The notes beneath the pieces are model-generated. The model worked only from the letters and a program-made list of their open reading frames with translations, did not search any database and was not told where the DNA came from. Shown here in pieces: positions 24,906-33,762 of a stretch of DNA of 64,000 nt. Every line of letters begins with the position of its first letter. The stretch's first letter is position 1. Origin of the DNA: Ilumatobacteraceae bacterium (GTDB lineage: Bacteria > Actinomycetota > Acidimicrobiia > Acidimicrobiales > Ilumatobacteraceae); NCBI GenBank assembly GCA_033344875.1, contig JAWPMO010000001.1, positions 1,079,595 to 1,143,594 on the forward strand, written 5' to 3'. The translations under genes were made by a program, and so were the position numbers.

Positions 24906-25544
24906 ATGGAAGCGTTGCGCACCCCCGACACACGGGTGGTGGTGCTCGCTTCGGGGAACGGGTCCAACCTCCAGGCGATCCTCGACGCCTGCGCGACCGG
25001 CACGCTGCACGGCCGGGCCACGGTCGTGGCGGTCGTCTCGGACCAATCGAGTGCCTACGCGCTGCAGCGGGCAGCGACCGCCGGCGTCCCGTCCGTCCAC
25101 ATCGGCCGCCACGAGGGCGAGGCCCGCGCCGACTACGACGCTCGGCTCGCCGACATCGTCGCCGGGTTCGAGCCGGACGTCGTCGTACTCGCCGGATGGA
25201 TGCGGATCCTCACCACCAGCTTCCTCGGCTGGTTCCCTGATCGTGTCGTCAATCTCCACCCGGCCCGACCCGGCGAGCTCCCCGGCACCCATGCGATCGA
25301 GCGCGCCTGGCACGAGGCGCTCGCCGGCGAACGCGACACCACGGGCGTGATGGTCCACCTCGTCCCCGACGAGGGCGTCGACGACGGCCCCGTCCTCGCG
25401 ACCGAAGACGTGCCGATCCACCCCGACGACACCCTCGAGACGCTCGAGGCACGCATCCACACCGTCGAGCATCGACTGCTCGTCGACACCATCGCCCACC
25501 TCTGCGACCAGCGCACGACCCACAGCACGGAGATCCACGCATGA
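24906..25544 (+). CDS. purN: Phosphoribosylglycinamide formyltransferase
   Basis: A 212-residue enzyme converting GAR to FGAR with 10-formyl-THF (step 3 of IMP synthesis). [14 protein letters not shown] is the phosphate loop, and [38 protein letters not shown] holds the catalytic Asn and His; the usual HPS/HPA-LLP stretch reads [10 protein letters not shown] here. The Asp is in [11 protein letters not shown]. It is kept apart from the main pur cluster but coupled by ATGA to guaB. The first codons after the -10 define the start. Confidence 0.93.
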   Translation: MEALRTPDTRVVVLASGNGSNLQAILDACATGTLHGRATVVAVVSDQSSAYALQRAATAGVPSVHIGRHEGEARADYDARLADIVAGFEPDVVVLAGWMRILTTSFLGWFPDRVVNLHPARPGELPGTHAIERAWHEALAGERDTTGVMVHLVPDEGVDDGPVLATEDVPIHPDDTLETLEARIHTVEHRLLVDTIAHLCDQRTTHSTEIHA

Positions 25545-27037
25545 GCCACGTCAACGACGGCCTGTTCGACCGCTACGAAGCACTCACCTTCGACGACGTC
25601 GTCGTCATCCCCGGCTACTCCGAGACGCTCCCTAACGCGGTCGACACGACCGCGGTGTTCGCCCGCGACATCGAATTGTCCGTGCCGCTCGTGTCCGCCG
25701 CCATGGACAAGGTCACCGAGGGTCGCATGGCGATCGCGATGGCCCGCCACGGCGGGATCGGCGTGATCCACCGCAACATGTCGATCGACGACCAAGCCGC
25801 CGAGGTCCAGAAGGTCAAGCGCAGCCAGAGCGGGATGATCTCCGACCCCGTCACCCTCACCAAGGACTCGAAGCTGTTCGAGGCCGAGGAACTGATGAAC
25901 CGCTTCAAGTTCTCCGGCGTGCCGATCACGAACGCCTCGGGCGAACTCGTGGGCATCCTCACCAACCGTGACATCCGCTTCTGCGAGGGCAGCGACTACG
26001 AACGCCCGATCAGCGAGTTCATGACCAGCGAGAACCTGGTCACCGCGAAGGTCGGCACGTCGCTCGACGAGGCGAAGCTCCTGCTCCAGCAGTACCGCAT
26101 CGAGAAGCTCCCGCTGGTCGACGACCACGGCAAGCTCGCCGGGCTGATCACCGTCAAAGACATCCAGAAGCGGCTCGACTACCCCAACGCTTCCCGCGAC
26201 GACCGAGGTCGCCTGCGTGCTGCCGCCGCGTGCGGTGTCGGCGACGACGTCGAGGATCGTGTCGAGGCGCTGGTCGCGATGGGTGTCGACGCGGTGGCGA
26301 TCGACACGGCACACGGCCACTCCGCCGGTGTCGTCAAGACGATCGAGCGGATCAAGGCCTCGTGGCCCGAGCTCGCCGTCACGGCGGGCAACGTCGTCAC
26401 TGCCGAGGGCGTCGAAGCACTCGCCAAGGCGGGCGCCGATGCCGTCAAGGTCGGCGTCGGCGCCGGATCGATCTGCACCACCCGGATCATCTCCGGTGCC
26501 GGCATGCCGCAGCTGTCGGCAATCTACGAGACCGCCAAGAAGGCCCGTTCGATCGGCGTCCCGATCATCGGTGACGGCGGCATCACGTACTCCGGCGACG
26601 TCGTGAAGGCGATCGCCGCCGGCTCGTCGACCGTGATGCTCGGCTCGCTCCTGGCCGGCACCGAGGAGAGCCCCGGCGAGACCGAACTGTTCGAGGGCCG
26701 CCGCTTCAAGAGCTACCGGGGGATGGGGTCGATGGGCGCCATGCAGGGCCTCGGCGCCGACCGCTACGCCACGGCGCAGTCGTCGGTCGCGGCGACCAGC
26801 CGCAAGCTCGTGCCCGAGGGCATCGAGGGTCGCGTGCCCTACTCCGGCCCGCTCGGCGACACGATCTACCAACTCGTCGGTGGTCTCCGCTCGGGCATGG
26901 GCTACGCCGGCGCCGCCGACCTCGAGGCGCTCCGCACGGGTGCCCGTTTCATGCGGGTCACCACCGCCGGGCGTGAAGAGAGCCACCCGCACGACGTGAC
27001 GATCACCAAGGAAGCGCCGAACTACCAGCGCAGCTGA
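25541..27037 (+). CDS. guaB: IMP dehydrogenase
   Basis: A 498-residue enzyme, IMP to XMP with NAD, the rate-limiting step to [17 protein letters not shown] opens the barrel. Two CBS domains occupy about residues 100-220. The catalytic Cys312 lies in GSICTTRI, and the flap has GMGSMGAM. The C terminus includes [25 protein letters not shown]. The ATG overlaps the purN stop by ATGA, so formyl transfer to GAR and the GMP branch are expressed together. Confidence 0.95.
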   Translation: MSHVNDGLFDRYEALTFDDVVVIPGYSETLPNAVDTTAVFARDIELSVPLVSAAMDKVTEGRMAIAMARHGGIGVIHRNMSIDDQAAEVQKVKRSQSGMISDPVTLTKDSKLFEAEELMNRFKFSGVPITNASGELVGILTNRDIRFCEGSDYERPISEFMTSENLVTAKVGTSLDEAKLLLQQYRIEKLPLVDDHGKLAGLITVKDIQKRLDYPNASRDDRGRLRAAAACGVGDDVEDRVEALVAMGVDAVAIDTAHGHSAGVVKTIERIKASWPELAVTAGNVVTAEGVEALAKAGADAVKVGVGAGSICTTRIISGAGMPQLSAIYETAKKARSIGVPIIGDGGITYSGDVVKAIAAGSSTVMLGSLLAGTEESPGETELFEGRRFKSYRGMGSMGAMQGLGADRYATAQSSVAATSRKLVPEGIEGRVPYSGPLGDTIYQLVGGLRSGMGYAGAADLEALRTGARFMRVTTAGREESHPHDVTITKEAPNYQRS

Positions 27038-27082
27038 TCGGGGTCACGTGTCGGTGCCCCCCATTTGACCCCACCTCGGCCG

Positions 27083-27088
27083 TAGCCT
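27083..27088 (+). promoter_or_regulatory. -10 hexamer TAGCCT
   Basis: Ends 6 bases before GTG 27095 of the membrane protein gene; supports GTG 27095 over the next-codon ATG. Confidence 0.45.
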
Positions 27089-27094
27089 CCGCTG

Positions 27095-28804
27095 GTGATG
27101 TTCGAGAGACGACTCCCGCGCGCTGTGATGGCGTACGTCGTCGCACTGGTCACGGCGGGCCGTTGGTGGTTCGCGATGGACCGCAACATCTTCCACGTCT
27201 CCCCCGACGAACCGGCCCAGCTCGCCGTCGCCAGGTGGCTGTCGGGGCGCACCCACTGGAACATGTTCGACCACGCCACGTGGCAGCCGGCACTGGCGAT
27301 CCTGATCACGCCGGCCTACTGGGTCACCGACAACGGCACCCACGTGGTGCGCTACGCCTTGTTCGTCAACTGTCTGCTCGGCGGTGTCGCCGCCGCGCTG
27401 CTGGCCGTGCTCGTGTACCGCGTCACCGACATCGGCGTGTGGGGATCGGCCGTGATCGCGGTCCTCGTCGGCGTCGCTCCGGCGTCGCTGTCGGCCTCGT
27501 CGTTCGTGTGGGCCGAGTCGCTGGTGTCGCTCATGTTCCTGGCCACCATCCTCGCCCTCCTGCGCTACTACGACATCTCCACCTTCGCCGCCGGAGCCGT
27601 TGCGGTCGCCGCTGCCGTGGGTGGCTACGCCGTGCACTCGCGCCTGCTGCCGTTGGTCGGCACGACACTCCTCGTCACGGTCGGCCGCGAGCTCTGGAGG
27701 CACCGCTGGGTTCGCGGCGCCGGATTGCTCGCCGTCGCCGGCGGCTTGTTCGCCATCACGTCGGCGTGGAAGCACTGGGTGCTCACGCAGGTCTGGGAGG
27801 ATCCCGCCAACCAGAACACGGTCGGCGCCGTGTGGTCGCGGGCCCAACATCCGATCGAGGTGCTCGACTCGATCCTCGGTCAGGCCTGGTACCAGATGGC
27901 GGCGACGTTCGGCCTGGCCGCGATCGGCGCCGCGATCATCGCCGCCGCGTGCGTCCGGGCGGGACGCATCCCCACGGTCGCCGCCCGCGTGATCACGATC
28001 ACGACGGTGCCGCTGCTCCTGCTCTCCGCGATCTTCATGTCCGATCGTCCCCGGGCCGACCAGTTCATCTACGGCCGGTACAACGACGCCGTGATGTGGC
28101 CGATCATCGCCGTGGGCATGGCCTGGCTCGCGAACCGGTTCCGACTCGGGCTCGGCCGCAACGACCGCCGGCTCGCCGTGGGCACCGTCGTCGCGATGCT
28201 CGTCTCCGGTTGGGGCGTCGACCGGTTGCACGGCGACTTCATCGAGGAGCGCTACGGCGTCCGCGGCATGATCGCCGGGTTGCTGGCGTACGTCGACGGC
28301 AGCGACACGTTGCACATCTGGCAGGTCACGCTGATCACGACCGGGCTGACCGCGCTGATGCTGACGTTCGTGGTGATCGCCGACTGGACCGGGCCCGGCC
28401 GTTCCGGTGTCGTCGCCGTCGCCTCGGTGTTGGCGATCGTGCTCGGCGTCGTCGGGGTCCAACGCACGAAGGACGTCGCCGACCTGCGGCTCAACGGGTG
28501 GGAGGCATCCAGTCCCGTGACGGAGGTCGACGACATCGTCCCCGCCGGCGTGCCGCTCGCGGTGCGCACGATCCCGACCTCACAGGACCCGATCGTCAGC
28601 TGGACCACCCAGCGCCAGCGCTACCAGGTGTACCAGTTCCATCTCTCCGATCGGATCGTGCTCCGCGACCGCGGGCTCGACGACGACATCGGTCCGTACG
28701 TGTTCGCACCACTCGGCACGGACGACCTCGTCGATGCCGGCGCCGAACTGCTGTGGACCGACCCAAGCGTCCGGATCGGCCTGTGGCGAGAGCCCGACCG
28801 CTGA
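27095..28804 (+). CDS. Polytopic membrane protein, GT-C glycosyltransferase-like
   Basis: A 569-residue protein with about 11-12 membrane segments and a ~110-residue C-terminal outer domain. The first extracytoplasmic loop has SPDEPAQLAVARWLSG, and WNMFDHATWQPAL follows. An acidic D-E pair in that loop after segment 1 is the hallmark of GT-C enzymes using polyprenyl-phosphate sugars. No closer family is recognised. It has its own -10 hexamer and is followed 17 bases later by the nitroreductase gene. Confidence 0.6.
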   Translation: MMFERRLPRAVMAYVVALVTAGRWWFAMDRNIFHVSPDEPAQLAVARWLSGRTHWNMFDHATWQPALAILITPAYWVTDNGTHVVRYALFVNCLLGGVAAALLAVLVYRVTDIGVWGSAVIAVLVGVAPASLSASSFVWAESLVSLMFLATILALLRYYDISTFAAGAVAVAAAVGGYAVHSRLLPLVGTTLLVTVGRELWRHRWVRGAGLLAVAGGLFAITSAWKHWVLTQVWEDPANQNTVGAVWSRAQHPIEVLDSILGQAWYQMAATFGLAAIGAAIIAAACVRAGRIPTVAARVITITTVPLLLLSAIFMSDRPRADQFIYGRYNDAVMWPIIAVGMAWLANRFRLGLGRNDRRLAVGTVVAMLVSGWGVDRLHGDFIEERYGVRGMIAGLLAYVDGSDTLHIWQVTLITTGLTALMLTFVVIADWTGPGRSGVVAVASVLAIVLGVVGVQRTKDVADLRLNGWEASSPVTEVDDIVPAGVPLAVRTIPTSQDPIVSWTTQRQRYQVYQFHLSDRIVLRDRGLDDDIGPYVFAPLGTDDLVDAGAELLWTDPSVRIGLWREPDR

Positions 28805-28821
28805 TCTGACAGCATCCGGGG

Positions 28822-29541
28822 GTGAGTCGCTACGAGCACCCCTACCCGTCGCCGGACATCCTGGAGCGCCATCCGTTCGTCCCGCTCGAGTTCGAGCGGC
28901 GTCCCGAGCACGAGATGAGGGCCCGCGCCACCGAGTTCCACGACGAGCTCGATCGACGCCGCTCGGTGCGGATGCTCTCCGACGAGCCGGTGCCGATCGA
29001 TCTGATCGAACAGGCGATCCGCACCGCGAGCACGGCACCGTCGGGGGCTCACCATCAACCGTGGCGGTTCGTGGTCACCGGAGACCCGGCGATCAAGGAG
29101 CAGATCAGGGCTGCTGCCGAGGCCGAGGAACGTACCAACTACGAAGACGGCCGCATCAACGACGAGTGGCGCCGCGAACTCGAGCCGCTCGGGACCGACT
29201 GGCACAAGGAGTTCCTCGAGATCGCCCCGTGGATCGTCGTGCTGTTCGAGGAGCGCTACGGCCTCGCCGACACCGGCGAGCGGCGCCACCACTACTACGT
29301 GAAGGAGTCGTGCGGTATCGCGGCCGGCATGTTCATCACGGCACTCCACCACATGGGGCTCGCCACGCTGACGCACACCCCGAGCCCGATGGCGTTCCTC
29401 ACGAAGGTGCTGGGGCGGCCCGTCAACGAACGGCCGTTCGTGCTGTTCCCGGTCGGCTACCCCGAAGCGGGGTGCCTCGTGCCCGACCTCGCCCGCAAGC
29501 CGCTCGACCAGGTCATGACCCTGGTCGGCGAACTCCCCTGA
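28822..29541 (+). CDS. Iodotyrosine-deiodinase-like nitroreductase-family flavoprotein
   Basis: A 239-residue FMN-dependent protein. RRRSVRMLSDEPVP binds FMN phosphate. ASTAPSGAHHQPWRFVV, then ESCGIAAGMFITALHHMGLATLTHTPSPMAFL, LGRPVNERPFVLFPVGYP and VPDLARKPLDQVM closely follow the layout of animal and bacterial IYD. The Glu/Tyr/Lys lid that grips the zwitterion of iodotyrosine appears as Glu103, Tyr107 and Lys129 (spacing from memory of the human enzyme, one residue different). It would reductively dehalogenate halotyrosines. GTG 28822 follows a CAGCAT hexamer at 6 bases. Confidence 0.82.
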   Translation: MSRYEHPYPSPDILERHPFVPLEFERRPEHEMRARATEFHDELDRRRSVRMLSDEPVPIDLIEQAIRTASTAPSGAHHQPWRFVVTGDPAIKEQIRAAAEAEERTNYEDGRINDEWRRELEPLGTDWHKEFLEIAPWIVVLFEERYGLADTGERRHHYYVKESCGIAAGMFITALHHMGLATLTHTPSPMAFLTKVLGRPVNERPFVLFPVGYPEAGCLVPDLARKPLDQVMTLVGELP

Positions 29542-29559
29542 TCGGACGCACGCCGGCCG

Positions 29560-31041
29560 TCAGGCCAGCTTTTCGACGAACGCTTCGAGTTGCCGCAGGT
29601 TGCGGCACTCGTACACACCGTCGGTGTGCGCGCCGTAATCGCCGACGATCGAGTCGCCGGTGTTCCAGTACGACTTCGGTTCGGGGTTGAGCCAGTACAC
29701 GTGGCGAGCCTTGTGCTGGATCTCCTTGACGACCCACGAGGCGCTCGCGTGGTAGTTGTTGCGGGCGTCGCCCAGCAGGAGCACGGTCGTCTTGGGCCCC
29801 ACGTCCTTGCCGTAGCGCTCCCAGAACACCTCGAAGGCATGGCCGTAGTCGGAGTGGCCGTCGACCCAGACGACGTCGGCTTCGGTGTTGACCCGGTGGA
29901 TCGCCGCCTGGATGTCGTCGGTCTGACGGAAGTAGTCGGTGACCTCGTCGATCCCGTCGATGAACACGAACGACCGCACCTTGGAGAACTGTCCGGAGAT
30001 GGCGTACACCAGCATCAACGTGAAGCGGGCGAACGCCGCCACCGACCCGGAGATGTCGGCCACGACCATCAGCTCGGGCTTGGCCGGTCGCGGGTACTTG
30101 AACTTGGGCTCGGCCGGGACGCCGCCGTAGCTGAGCGAGTGGCGGACCGTGTTGCGGAAGTCGAGCGGACCCTTGCGGCCGTGCTTGCGCTTGCGGGCCA
30201 GGCGGGCGGCCAGCTTGCGCGTGAGCGGCTGCAGCGCCTTCTTGAGCGACTGCATCTCGTCGCGTGACGCATGCATGAACTCGACGTCTTCGGGCAGCGG
30301 CTTGCGGAGTGTCTTGGCCATCGCCTCGACACCGCGGTCGGCGACGAGCCGACGCCTGATCTCGGCCTCGATCTCCTTCTTGAACTCGTCGATCCGGTGT
30401 TCGAACTCGTCGCGCTCGAGCCGCTCTTCGAGGTGCGTCAGCTCGCCGCCGTCGGCGTCCTGGGCCGACTGGTCCATGAGCTGTTCGAGCATGCCGTCGA
30501 GATCGAGGTTCCGCAGGGTGCGGTACAGGTAGTACGTGCCGCCGACCGGGCGACCCGGCTCCATCCCGGCGAAGCGTTTGACGGCCTGTTTGGCCATCGC
30601 CCGCATCATCGCCTGGTCGCCGTTGAGGAGCGCCTGCATGAGCATCTGGGCGATCTCCTCGGGCGTGAGCGCGTCCATCGCTCCCCCGCCCTCGGTGCCC
30701 TCGCCCTGCTGATCGGCCTCCTGCATCTCGCGCCACAGGTCGTCGATCGCGCTCTCGTCGCCTTCGGCGAGCCGGTACTCGGGTCCGCGCAGCGAGAAGT
30801 ACACCTCGAACACGGTCTCGAACGCACGCCAGTGGGCGTTGTTCTTGATCAGGGTCGCGCCGAGGGCGTACTTGAACGCATCACGATCCTCGATCGGGAT
30901 GAACTGCACCGCCTCCATCGCGTCGAGGTTCTCCGTGAGGCTCACGGGCAACCCGGCGTTGCGCAGCTCGACGACGAACCCGTTGAGCAGGTCGACCATC
31001 GACTTCGGCTGGCTGCCGGACAGCGGCTTCGTGTCGCTCAT
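29560..31041 (-). CDS. VWA-domain (CoxE-like) protein
   Basis: A 493-residue protein. The N-terminal half is helical and charged (NLDAMEAVQFIPIEDRDAF), with a Gly/Glu-rich linker near residue 115 and a long Arg/Lys coil near residues 240-300. The C-terminal ~200 residues form a von Willebrand A domain whose MIDAS starts as VVADISGSVAAF (DxSxS), with a later Thr/Asp in DGHSDYG. MoxR-linked VWA proteins of the CoxE group act with the ATPase as a metallo-chaperone for enzyme maturation. It is ATGA-coupled behind the MoxR gene. No client enzyme is adjacent. Confidence 0.85.
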   Translation of the reverse strand: MSDTKPLSGSQPKSMVDLLNGFVVELRNAGLPVSLTENLDAMEAVQFIPIEDRDAFKYALGATLIKNNAHWRAFETVFEVYFSLRGPEYRLAEGDESAIDDLWREMQEADQQGEGTEGGGAMDALTPEEIAQMLMQALLNGDQAMMRAMAKQAVKRFAGMEPGRPVGGTYYLYRTLRNLDLDGMLEQLMDQSAQDADGGELTHLEERLERDEFEHRIDEFKKEIEAEIRRRLVADRGVEAMAKTLRKPLPEDVEFMHASRDEMQSLKKALQPLTRKLAARLARKRKHGRKGPLDFRNTVRHSLSYGGVPAEPKFKYPRPAKPELMVVADISGSVAAFARFTLMLVYAISGQFSKVRSFVFIDGIDEVTDYFRQTDDIQAAIHRVNTEADVVWVDGHSDYGHAFEVFWERYGKDVGPKTTVLLLGDARNNYHASASWVVKEIQHKARHVYWLNPEPKSYWNTGDSIVGDYGAHTDGVYECRNLRQLEAFVEKLA

Positions 31042-31919
31042 GACTCTTCGACCGTGAGCTCCTTGGTGGCCTTCGCGATGTCGGTCTGGTACTTGAGGAG
31101 GATGTGGAGCGTCTCCTTGGCGACCTGCTCGTCGATCGTGTCGATGTTGAGCAGCAGCAGGGTCCGGGTCCAGTCGATGGTCTCCGAGACGCTCGGCGCC
31201 TTCTTGAGATCGAGCTGTCGGATCGAGCGGACGATGCGGCTGACCTGGTCGGCGAGGTGCTCGGTCACTCCGGGGACCTTGGTGAGCACGATCTCCTTCT
31301 CGCGCTCCATCGTCGGATAGTCGACGTGGAGGTACAGGCATCGCCGCTTGAGCGCCTCGGAGAGCTCACGGGTGTTGTTCGAGGTCAGGAACACCAGCGG
31401 GATCTGCTTGGCCTCGATCGTGCCGAGCTCGGGAATCGAGACCTGGTAGTCGGAGAGGATCTCGAGCAGCAGCGCTTCGGTCTCGACCTCGACGCGGTCG
31501 ACCTCGTCGATGAGGAGCACCACGGGGTCGTCGGCGCTGATCGCCTCGAGCAGCGGCCGGGTCAGGAGGAAGTCGTCGGAGAAGATGTCGTCGTGGACGT
31601 CGGACCACGAGTCGGAGCTCTTGTCGGCCTGGATGCGGAGGAGCTGCTTCTTGTAGTTCCACTCGTACAGCGCACGGCTCTCGTCGAGCCCCTCGTAGCA
31701 CTGGAGTCGAATCAGACGGGAGCCGGTCATCTCGGCGACCGACTTGGCGAGCTGCGTCTTGCCGGTGCCGGCAGGACCTTCGACCAGGACCGGCTTGCCG
31801 AGGCGGTCGGCGAGGAACGCGACGCCCGAGATACCGTCATCAGCCAGGTAGTTGACGTCCTTGAGGCCCTCGCGGACCTGCTGGACGCTCTCGAAACGGT
31901 TCGCGACCTCTGCTGCCAT
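31038..31919 (-). CDS. MoxR-family AAA+ ATPase
   Basis: A 293-residue ATPase. The Walker A is GPAGTGKTQLA near residue 48, the Walker B is VVLLIDEVDRVE, and sensor 1 is PLVFLTSNNTRELS, ending with a helical lid. It matches the MoxR subgroup that works with CoxE-type VWA proteins. ATG 31919 follows a TAGCGT hexamer at 7 bases. It probably remodels or activates a target complex together with the downstream VWA protein. Confidence 0.9.
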   Translation of the reverse strand: MAAEVANRFESVQQVREGLKDVNYLADDGISGVAFLADRLGKPVLVEGPAGTGKTQLAKSVAEMTGSRLIRLQCYEGLDESRALYEWNYKKQLLRIQADKSSDSWSDVHDDIFSDDFLLTRPLLEAISADDPVVLLIDEVDRVEVETEALLLEILSDYQVSIPELGTIEAKQIPLVFLTSNNTRELSEALKRRCLYLHVDYPTMEREKEIVLTKVPGVTEHLADQVSRIVRSIRQLDLKKAPSVSETIDWTRTLLLLNIDTIDEQVAKETLHILLKYQTDIAKATKELTVEES

Positions 31920-31926
31920 GCCGAAG

Positions 31927-31957
31927 ACGCTACAACCCATCTTGACCCGACGGTCAA
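31927..31957 (-). promoter_or_regulatory. MoxR-VWA promoter with TTGACC inverted repeat
   Basis: On the minus strand TAGCGT (31927-31932) ends 7 bases before ATG 31919. Upstream, TTGACC and GGTCAA form a 6-bp inverted repeat with 4 bases between (31942-31957). Its distal TTGACC could serve as a -35 box at 19-bp spacing. Confidence 0.45.
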
Positions 31958-32006
31958 TCGGAATCGACGCGGAGCCGTGCGCCCCCTGGCACCCGCGACG
32001 ACGGTG

Positions 32007-32012
32007 CATACT
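32007..32012 (+). promoter_or_regulatory. -10 hexamer CATACT
   Basis: Ends 6 bases before ATG 32019 of the EF-hand gene; divergent from the MoxR promoter. Confidence 0.45.
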
Positions 32013-32018
32013 GGAGTC

Positions 32019-32330
32019 ATGAGCGACGAGCCCACCACGCCGGCCGATCCCGACGACGCTGATCACGACGAGGGCATCGTCCAGCCCGTCGGCAGCCCCG
32101 AACACGCGACCGCTGAGCAGATCGAGGCGTACGACCTCGACGGCGACGGCAAGATCTCGCTGATGGAGAACGAGCGGGCCCGGCTCGGCATCATCGATGC
32201 CCGCCTCGAGCAGATCGCCGAGGAGGGCGGGGTCAAGGGCGCGGTCGCCGACGCCGCCCATCACATCGTCGACCGTCTCGACAACGACGACGACGGCGAC
32301 GACGACGGCGACGACGACCCGTCCGAATGA
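32019..32330 (+). CDS. Small acidic EF-hand protein
   Basis: A 103-residue, strongly acidic protein. Residues ~39-50 read DLDGDGKISLME, a perfect EF-hand loop (DxDGDGxIxxxE) with flanking helices. A second canonical loop is not visible; the C-terminal Asp-rich tail (DDDGDDDGDDD) could bind further cations non-specifically. There is no signal peptide, so it should be cytosolic. Its TGA overlaps the ATG of the AAA ATPase (ATGA), suggesting a Ca-responsive partner of that ATPase, which is inference. Confidence 0.75.
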   Translation: MSDEPTTPADPDDADHDEGIVQPVGSPEHATAEQIEAYDLDGDGKISLMENERARLGIIDARLEQIAEEGGVKGAVADAAHHIVDRLDNDDDGDDDGDDDPSE

Positions 32331-33685
32331 GCGGGGCGCTCGGCAGTTACGTCGAGGCATTCGTCGACGGGGTCGACGCCGAACTCACCGAGCTGTCGGG
32401 CAAGCACCACCGGCACGAGTGCCTCGTCGACGCGGCCGACCTCGTCTCGGCGATCCTGGCCGCAGACGGACGCCTCACCACCAGCGAACTCGAAGCCTGG
32501 CTCGACGACATCGGGTCGCAGCTCACTCCCCCGGTCGCCGTCACACCTCAGCGGCTGCGCGAGAGCGAACTGATCACCTCGAAGCACACCTGGCTGTCCA
32601 CGCCGAGCACGCTGTTCGAGCTGCTGGTCGGCGCCGATGTCCGGCACGGCACCCGACGCGCCGTCACGTACTACGAACTCGCCATCAAGTTGGCCCACGC
32701 GTCGGCAGCACTCGACCTCGTGCCGTCGCCCGACGAGATCGCCGCCATCGACCGCTTCCGCAGCATGTTGCTCGGCACGCTCGACTCCGCCGGCCTGGCA
32801 CGACCGGGGCAACCGGCCGCGGCCGTAGCCGCCGCCGACCGCCCCGCGATGACGACACCCGAACCCGACCTGCCGCCCGAGCGACCGGTCGACGAGATCC
32901 TGGCCGAACTCGACGCGCTGATCGGTCTCGACCACGTCAAGACCGAGGTCCGGCGGCTCACCAGCCTGTTGCGGATCCAGAAGCTGCGGGCCGAACACGA
33001 GCTCCCGGTGATGGAGACCAGCCGGCACCTCGTGTTCGTCGGCAACCCCGGCACCGGCAAGACCACCGTCGCCCGGCTCCTCAGCGAGCTGTACCGAAGC
33101 CTCGACGTCGTCACCAAGGGCCACCTCGTCGAGACCGATCGCGCCGATCTCGTGGCCGGCTTCGTCGGCCAGACCGCCGCCAAGACCCAAGAGGTCCTCA
33201 CCTCCGCACTCGGCGGCACGCTCCTGATCGACGAGGCGTACTCGCTCGCCCGCGGCGGCGAGAACGACTTCGGCCGTGAGGCGATCGACACCCTGGTCAA
33301 GTTCATGGAGGACCATCGCGACGACCTCGCCGTGGTCGTCGCCGGCTACCCGGCCGAGATGCAGCAGCTGATCGACACCAACCCGGGCCTCGACAGCCGG
33401 TTCGCCCGCACCCTCGAATTCCCCGACTACACGACCGCCGAACTGCTCGCGATCTTCGAGCTGATCGCGGGCAAGCAGCGCTACGAGCTGGACGATTCCG
33501 CCCGGACACGCCTCAACGAGGTGATCGAGGACGAACCTCGCGGCCGCGGATTCGGCAACGCCCGTTTCACCCGCAACGTCTTCGAACAGGCGGTGTCGAT
33601 GCAGGCCGTCCGTCTCGGCGACGTCGAACATCCGACCGTCGAGCAGCTCACCACGCTCGACGCCGCGGACATCGCCCCCGTCTGA
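32327..33685 (+). CDS. CbbX/SpoVK-type AAA+ ATPase with N-terminal TerB-like region
   Basis: A 452-residue protein. The N-terminal ~170 residues are helical, with LVDAADLVSAILAADGRLTTSELEAWL resembling TerB-type tellurite-resistance helices. After a Pro-rich linker, residues ~185-440 form an AAA domain of the CbxX/CfqX group: Walker A GNPGTGKTT (Lys245), Walker B GTLLIDEAYSLA, pore-side FVGQTA and sensor VVVAGYP. Relatives activate RuBisCO, act in sporulation, or serve type VII secretion (EccA); none of those partners is nearby. It is coupled to the EF-hand gene. Confidence 0.8.
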   Translation: MSGALGSYVEAFVDGVDAELTELSGKHHRHECLVDAADLVSAILAADGRLTTSELEAWLDDIGSQLTPPVAVTPQRLRESELITSKHTWLSTPSTLFELLVGADVRHGTRRAVTYYELAIKLAHASAALDLVPSPDEIAAIDRFRSMLLGTLDSAGLARPGQPAAAVAAADRPAMTTPEPDLPPERPVDEILAELDALIGLDHVKTEVRRLTSLLRIQKLRAEHELPVMETSRHLVFVGNPGTGKTTVARLLSELYRSLDVVTKGHLVETDRADLVAGFVGQTAAKTQEVLTSALGGTLLIDEAYSLARGGENDFGREAIDTLVKFMEDHRDDLAVVVAGYPAEMQQLIDTNPGLDSRFARTLEFPDYTTAELLAIFELIAGKQRYELDDSARTRLNEVIEDEPRGRGFGNARFTRNVFEQAVSMQAVRLGDVEHPTVEQLTTLDAADIAPV

Positions 33686-33695
33686 CGCCGCCAGG

Positions 33696-33711
33696 AGGGC
33701 CCATCGGCCCT
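33696..33711 (+). terminator. Hairpin after the AAA ATPase gene
   Basis: AGGGCC-CATC-GGCCCT, a 6-bp stem (extendable by CC/GG across a bulge), begins 11 bases after the stop. There is no T-run. Confidence 0.4.
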
Positions 33712-33762
33712 GGTCGAGCCGCGCCACCGGTTCGTACCGTGGCAGCGACGAAAGGTGAACCG

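Noticed and set aside
27040-27072. GGGGTCA/TGACCCC inverted repeat after guaB as a terminator or -35 element
   Set aside because: The loop is 19 bases, there is no T-run, and the TTGACC is only 12 bases from the -10, too short for a promoter spacer.
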